From NCBI RefSeq assembly GCF_012972705.2, contig NZ_JABCSC020000001.1, forward strand, positions 434,001 to 498,000: a stretch of 64,000 bases of DNA, read 5' to 3'. A program made the position numbers and the translations under genes. The stretch is from Uliginosibacterium aquaticum (GTDB lineage Bacteria > Pseudomonadota > Gammaproteobacteria > Burkholderiales > Rhodocyclaceae). A model generated the notes under the pieces. The model saw only the letters and a program-made list of their open reading frames with translations. It was not told where the DNA came from and searched no databases. Shown piece after piece: positions 59,828-64,000 of the stretch. Position 1 is the first letter of the stretch. Every line of letters begins with the position of its first letter.

Positions 59828-61774
59828 TCATAGCGCTTCGTTGCGGACTGCGGGCGTCGTGGTCTGCGTGTTGCGCGAATTGAGGAGGTGGGCGAGGGCT
59901 GCGCGCAGCTTGGCCGGGCGGACCGGCTTGTGCAGCAGTGGTACGCCGCGCGAGGTGGCTTCCTGCAGGGTTTCCGGGCCGGTATCGCCAGACAGCAGCA
60001 GGGCCGGCAGATGGGCGCCAAAGCGCCCGCGCATGTTGGCGATGATGTCCAGCCCGGTGTGCTCGCCAGGCAAACGGTAGTCGCTGACCACCACTTCCGG
60101 CTCCAGCTCCATTTCTTCCAGTGCGTCCAGAATGCCTTGCAGGCTGTCGCTTGCGACCACGAAGCAGCCCCAGGCACGCAGCAGGCCGGCCAGGCTCTCC
60201 TGTGCCAGCGCGTCGTCATCGACCATGGCGATGATGCGGCCGAGGAAGTCCTGCTCCGGCAGCGGCTGGCTGTGATAGCTGGCTTCAGCTGGCACCAGCG
60301 GGGCTACCACACCGAACACCGAGCCGCGCCCGGGCTCCGAACGCAGGGTGATCGGATGGTAGAGCAGGTCCGCCAGACGCCGTACGATGGCCAGACCCAG
60401 GCCGAGGCCCTTGCTGCGGTCACGCGCCGGATTATCGAGCTGCACGAACTCCACGAAGATGCTGGCCTGATTTTCGGGCGCGATGCCCAGGCCGCTGTCG
60501 CGGACCTCGATCAGCACATGGTCGCCGCGTTTGCGGGCTGCCAGCATGATCGACCCCTTGGGCGTGTAGCGCAGGGCGTTGCCGACAAGGTTGATCAGGA
60601 TGCGTTCAAAGAGCAGCGGGTCGCTGTGGATCCACAACTGGGTGGAGCGCACACGCAGGCGCAGGCCGCGTTCCTGGGCGGCATGGGTGTAGTCATTGCC
60701 GATGCGCTCGAACAGCGGGCCGAGTGCGAAGCTGCGCGGTGCTGAACTGACCACACCGGCATCGAGCTTGGAGATGTCGAGCAGGCTGTCGAGCAGGTTC
60801 TCCATGGCTTCGGCCGAGGCCGCAATGCGCTCGATCAGCAGACGGGTGTCCGGGGTGTGTTCCTTGCGCGAGAGGTCGGCAATGAACAAGCCCAGCGCGT
60901 GCATTGGCTGGCGCAAGTCATGGCTGGCTGCTGCTAGGAAGCGGGATTTGGCCATGTTGGCGCGTTCGGCTTCCTCGGTGCGCTCGCGCAACTGCAGGGT
61001 GGCGGCAGAGATGCGCTGTTCCATGTTGCCACGCGCCACTGCGAGGTGGCCGGCCATTTCGTTGACTCCTTCCGCTAGGCGCCTCAGCGAGCCGCGGCCC
61101 TCGATCGGTACCCGCGTGGTGAGGTTGCCGCGACCGATATCCGCCATGGCCTGAGCAATGCGCTGGATCGGCGTGCTCACCGAGCTGCTCATCAGCACAG
61201 ACAGGGCGATGCTGCCCGCCAGCACCAGCACCAGCGTGGTGAAGGCGGTGGCAATCTGGCTGAGCTTGCGGTTCTCCAGGGTCTCGCGCGAGATCAGCAC
61301 CACCACTTCGCCGAGTGCCCGGTCCTCGGCGGGTACCACGCCGGTCAGGGTGTAGGGATCGTCCTCCAGTGAATGGCTGTGGCGCACGGGTTCGGCAATC
61401 CGCAGCATCTGGCTGCTGATGGCCTGCACATCGGCTTGGCTGGGCGGTGTCGAGCTGCCTGCCGGATGGGTCTGTAGTCCGGAAACCGCCATCAGGCTGC
61501 CGTCACGGTCGTAGATCGCCACGCCGTAGAGGTCGGCCGCATTGAGTGCCGAGGCGGCGAGACGCTGCAAGGCGTCGCGGTTGCCGGAGAAGAGCCCGTA
61601 TTCCGCGGTTGCGGCGAGCTGGCGAGCCAGTGCCTGGCCGCGCTGGGTCAGCGCCTCCTCAAGATCGGAGATGCGCGAGAAGGTCAGCAGCGCGGTGAGC
61701 AGCACGCCCAGTACCAGTGTCGGCACGAGCGCAACGATCAGGACGCGGGTCCGGATATCCCAGTTCAGCTTCAT
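59828..61774 (-). CDS. Hybrid sensor histidine kinase
   Basis: This 648-residue membrane kinase has a first helix (about 10-32), a periplasmic sensor region (33-165), a second helix (about 175-198), HAMP (200-252), a coiled coil, HisKA with phosphoacceptor H285 in AAASHDLRQPMHAL, HATPase (about 385-495: VGNALRYTP, DSGLGI, GLGLGLAIV) and a C-terminal receiver (about 513-635) with D565 in VVVSDYRLPG. It overlaps the binding-protein gene by four bases; that protein is probably its periplasmic ligand receptor. The NarL regulator at 63 kb is the likely output. Confidence 0.93.
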   Translation of the reverse strand: MKLNWDIRTRVLIVALVPTLVLGVLLTALLTFSRISDLEEALTQRGQALARQLAATAEYGLFSGNRDALQRLAASALNAADLYGVAIYDRDGSLMAVSGLQTHPAGSSTPPSQADVQAISSQMLRIAEPVRHSHSLEDDPYTLTGVVPAEDRALGEVVVLISRETLENRKLSQIATAFTTLVLVLAGSIALSVLMSSSVSTPIQRIAQAMADIGRGNLTTRVPIEGRGSLRRLAEGVNEMAGHLAVARGNMEQRISAATLQLRERTEEAERANMAKSRFLAAASHDLRQPMHALGLFIADLSRKEHTPDTRLLIERIAASAEAMENLLDSLLDISKLDAGVVSSAPRSFALGPLFERIGNDYTHAAQERGLRLRVRSTQLWIHSDPLLFERILINLVGNALRYTPKGSIMLAARKRGDHVLIEVRDSGLGIAPENQASIFVEFVQLDNPARDRSKGLGLGLAIVRRLADLLYHPITLRSEPGRGSVFGVVAPLVPAEASYHSQPLPEQDFLGRIIAMVDDDALAQESLAGLLRAWGCFVVASDSLQGILDALEEMELEPEVVVSDYRLPGEHTGLDIIANMRGRFGAHLPALLLSGDTGPETLQEATSRGVPLLHKPVRPAKLRAALAHLLNSRNTQTTTPAVRNEAL

Positions 61775-62703
61775 GGCTGGCGCTCCAGTTTTTCCAGTCT
61801 TTCGCGAAGGGCGGTGCTGCTATCGAGGTTCAGCCCGAGGGAGCGGGCCACCCGGTCATTGATCCCGATGCTGAACTGGCGTGGGTATTGGGCGGGCAGT
61901 GCGGTTGAGCCGTTCAGCAGGTTGCGGGTGATGTCGGCACACTGACTGGCGAGTTGCTCTGGCGAGGAGTACAGCGAGAGCACTGCGCCTGCGCTGACGT
62001 AGGCCGCAGAGAAGCCAATCACCGGCACCTTGCGCCGGAAAGCGCCGAGCAGGATGCCGGGCAGGGTGTGGGCGTTGAAGATCGAGCTGTCCGGCGTGGC
62101 GAGCAGTACTCCACCGTCCGGGAAGAGCTTCTGCAGCGCCGGCATGATGTCACTTTCGTCCGCGATCAACTCGTTGTGCCCGCGCAGGTGTTGCTCGCGT
62201 GCCGCCTGCATCAGACGAGCTACGCCATCCTGGCTGTCGCGGCTGCTGAGCATGCCGACACGCTCAAGTTCCGGCAGCGCCAGGCGGATCAGGCTGATGT
62301 AGCGTGCTGGCGGCTGATCAATGAAAACGGCACCAACGCGTGTGCGCTGGCCACGCAAGCGTTCGAAACTCTCGCGCGGCAGCATGCTCAGAAGGAGTGG
62401 CGGAGCGCTTTCCAATGCTAGCAAGGCGGCAGCGGCCCGACTGCCAACGCCGACGACCAGACTGGCCTCGCTGAGTGCGTTGGCCGCCAGTTGGGCGACT
62501 TCGATCACGGAGATCTGCACACCGGGCTGGCTGCGCGACACCTGATTGCTGAAGGCCTGGGCAAATTCCTGATGAACGTGCCCTGATTCGCTGAGCACTA
62601 CTACGACTGAAGCCGCATGGGCGGCGCTCATGGGCGAGTTGCACGCAAGGCAAGCAAGCAGAAGAAGGACGCGCCAGAGGCTCTTCAAGCGCAACGTGCG
62701 CAC
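61771..62703 (-). CDS. ABC_sub_bind-type periplasmic protein, probable kinase co-receptor
   Basis: This 310-residue protein has a signal peptide (hydrophobic LWRVLLLLACLACN; cleavage near AHAAS) and the TrpX/ABC_sub_bind fold: VVVVLSESGHVHQEFAQAF, VGVGSRAAAAL, GVLLATPDSSIFNAH and VPVIGFSAAYVSAGAVLSLY. No permease or ATPase gene accompanies it. Instead it overlaps the hybrid kinase gene by four bases, which suggests that it delivers ligand information to the kinase rather than to a transporter. Its signal peptide has a Cys near the end of the hydrophobic stretch, so lipidation is possible. Confidence 0.85.
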   Translation of the reverse strand: MRTLRLKSLWRVLLLLACLACNSPMSAAHAASVVVVLSESGHVHQEFAQAFSNQVSRSQPGVQISVIEVAQLAANALSEASLVVGVGSRAAAALLALESAPPLLLSMLPRESFERLRGQRTRVGAVFIDQPPARYISLIRLALPELERVGMLSSRDSQDGVARLMQAAREQHLRGHNELIADESDIMPALQKLFPDGGVLLATPDSSIFNAHTLPGILLGAFRRKVPVIGFSAAYVSAGAVLSLYSSPEQLASQCADITRNLLNGSTALPAQYPRQFSIGINDRVARSLGLNLDSSTALRERLEKLERQP

Positions 62704-62963
62704 TCCTGGAGCAGACTTTTCGCAGCAGAGGGCGACACGTTAAATGGGGCGGGCATCAGTATGGATGCCTGGATTTTGGTGGGTGTCATATTCAGTCCCG
62801 AAGGATACAAGAGTGGGGCTTGTCTGACGCTGCCGCAGAGCCGGAAATCCCTCTTCAATACCCTGCCCACTCGGGTAGTCCCGGACAAGCGGATCAGCGC
62901 GAAGTGAGGTGGGAGCGTAAGATTTGCGGTCGAACAAAATTCGCGGCCTTGCAGGGAATTGTC

Positions 62964-63617
62964 ATGGAGTCATGTCGGGTACTGGTGATCGAAGACCATG
63001 CGCTGGTGCGCGAAGCCTTGGTGCGGGCGCTGGATCAGCTCGGCATGCCGTGCGAGCAGGCTCAGGCTGCCTGTGCGGCCGAAGCCATGGCTCTGATCGA
63101 ATCCGGGCAGGAGTTCGATCTGGTTCTGACCGATCTGATGCTCCCGGACATGAGTGGCTTTTCGTTGGTATCAGTGCTGGCGCACCGCTTTCCGACCATT
63201 CCGGTGGTGGTGGTTTCGGCGCTAGCGGATGAAGCGTCGGTCAAGCGCGCACTGAAAGCCGGTGCTGCCGGCTTCATTTCCAAGGCCTTGTCATCCGACA
63301 GGCTGGTGGAGTCAATTCGTGCCGTGCTTGAGGGGGGGATGGTAACGCCCGAATTTCAGCAGGCTCCAGCTACCGTGCAGCGCTCCCCGCGTCGGCGTGG
63401 CATCGATTCGCTTTCCGAACAGTATGGACTTACCTCTGCGCAGACGCGGGTGATGGAGCTGATGGTTGAGGGACGAACCAATCGCGAGATAGCTGATTTG
63501 CTGGGGCTCGCCGAGGGCACCATCAAGGTGCACTGTTCGGCCATCCTGCGGGCGCTGGGAGTTCCGAATCGGGCCCAGGCACTCGTGGTGCTGGCCCGTC
63601 AGGGGCTGCGCGCCTGA
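62964..63617 (+). CDS. NarL/FixJ-family response regulator
   Basis: This 217-residue regulator has a receiver (D57 in LVLTDLMLPDMSGF) and a LuxR-type DNA-binding domain (about 150-212, LTSAQTRVMELMVEGRTNREIADLL in part as MVEGRTNREIADLLGL). The ATG at 62964 has AGGGAA upstream. It is divergent from the binding-protein/hybrid-kinase pair with a 260-base intergenic region, and is the natural output protein of that system. Confidence 0.92.
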   Translation: MESCRVLVIEDHALVREALVRALDQLGMPCEQAQAACAAEAMALIESGQEFDLVLTDLMLPDMSGFSLVSVLAHRFPTIPVVVVSALADEASVKRALKAGAAGFISKALSSDRLVESIRAVLEGGMVTPEFQQAPATVQRSPRRRGIDSLSEQYGLTSAQTRVMELMVEGRTNREIADLLGLAEGTIKVHCSAILRALGVPNRAQALVVLARQGLRA

Positions 63618-63636
63618 GCTTTTTGCAGCGGGCCGC

Positions 63637-64000
63637 TCAGGCGTGGGCGGTCTGGCTTTCCCGCTGGTCGACCATGCGCTGCAGGCGGCGTGAAGCGCCA
63701 ATGGCAGTCTGTGCTTCTGGCAGGGCCGCTCCGCCGTTTTCAAGGATTCCCAGTGTGTAGCGTGCGATCGCACGACAGGCATTGTTGAGCGGCGTTGGCA
63801 GATTGTCTGCTGGCGGTTGCTGCAGGAGCAGCTTGGACGAAGAAATCGAGAATACCGGCGCCAGAACTCGACCGCGGAACTCCGCAGGGATGGATTCGAG
63901 TAGGCGTACCGACGCTTTGTATTGCCAGGGGTTTGTTGGCCATTGGGAGGGCAGGGCGTAAGCGTTCGGCAGGCGTGCCAAGTCGGCACAGACTACGCGC
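63637..64000 (-). CDS. Unrecognised protein, N terminus cut by the window edge
   Basis: The open frame continues past the right edge (reading RVVCADLARLPNAYAL inward), so at least 121 residues are visible and the start is outside. A TTG at 63981 is possible but unlikely. The visible part is mixed alpha/beta with PAEFRGRVLAPVFSISSS and a helical C-terminal third (NNACRAIARYTLGILENGG, RRLQRMVDQRE). I do not recognise the family. It is convergent with the response-regulator gene, 19 bases away. Confidence 0.6.
   Translation of the reverse strand, partial: RVVCADLARLPNAYALPSQWPTNPWQYKASVRLLESIPAEFRGRVLAPVFSISSSKLLLQQPPADNLPTPLNNACRAIARYTLGILENGGAALPEAQTAIGASRRLQRMVDQRESQTAHA

Overview
The window is high-GC, densely coded DNA with short intergenic gaps and no rRNA, tRNA, CRISPR array, insertion sequence or phage gene that I could see. 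A PhaM-like polyhydroxybutyrate granule protein, a DUF2917 protein beside a MocR regulator, a membrane-bound cytochrome c urate oxidase (PuuD) and poly-serine-linker lipoproteins suggest a betaproteobacterium, possibly of the Rhodocyclales. That placement is an inference from gene content, not a computed classification.

Left part (0-14 kb): a phosphomannomutase/phosphoglucomutase; an ohrR-ohr organic-peroxide pair with matching operators; a large secreted lipoprotein with a C-terminal pectinesterase domain; a cyanate operon (DJ-1/PfpI protein, Tat-exported binding protein, permease, ATPase, cyanase CynS); a truncated cupin remnant; a divergent HxlR regulator/SDR pair; and a PAS kinase/NarL response regulator pair.

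Centre and right (14-54 kb) are dominated by purine and ureide catabolism. Genes for nearly every step lie within 40 kb: adenine deaminase, 8-oxoguanine deaminase, xanthine dehydrogenase (xdhABC), urate oxidase (puuD), HIU hydrolase (uraH), OHCU decarboxylase (uraD), allantoinase (puuE), allantoicase (alc) and ureidoglycolate lyase (allA). The predicted end products are glyoxylate and two urea. Uptake genes are interleaved: a Tsx-like porin, an NCS2 permease, a polar-amino-acid-type ABC importer in one operon with gntR-alc-allA, and two NMT1/SsuA-type ABC importers. No urease or ordinary guanine deaminase is visible.

The least explained unit is a seven-gene minus-strand operon (30.1-37.5 kb): binding protein, two tandem paralogous Rieske oxygenases, ATPase, permease, amidohydrolase and an FMN/2Fe-2S reductase. 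It looks like a complete import, oxidation and deamination pathway for an N-heterocycle, and it sits inside a locus that already has xanthine dehydrogenase. Its substrate is unknown to me and it is the best candidate for an undescribed system.

Other genes are katG, a type II NADH dehydrogenase, a divergent DUF2917/MocR pair with a clear palindromic operator, an aldo/keto reductase, a FIST-PhaM pair, and a periplasmic binding protein/hybrid histidine kinase/NarL regulator signalling module at the right edge. Several families of REP-like palindromes lie between genes, including a three-unit tandem array at 29.7-30.1 kb.
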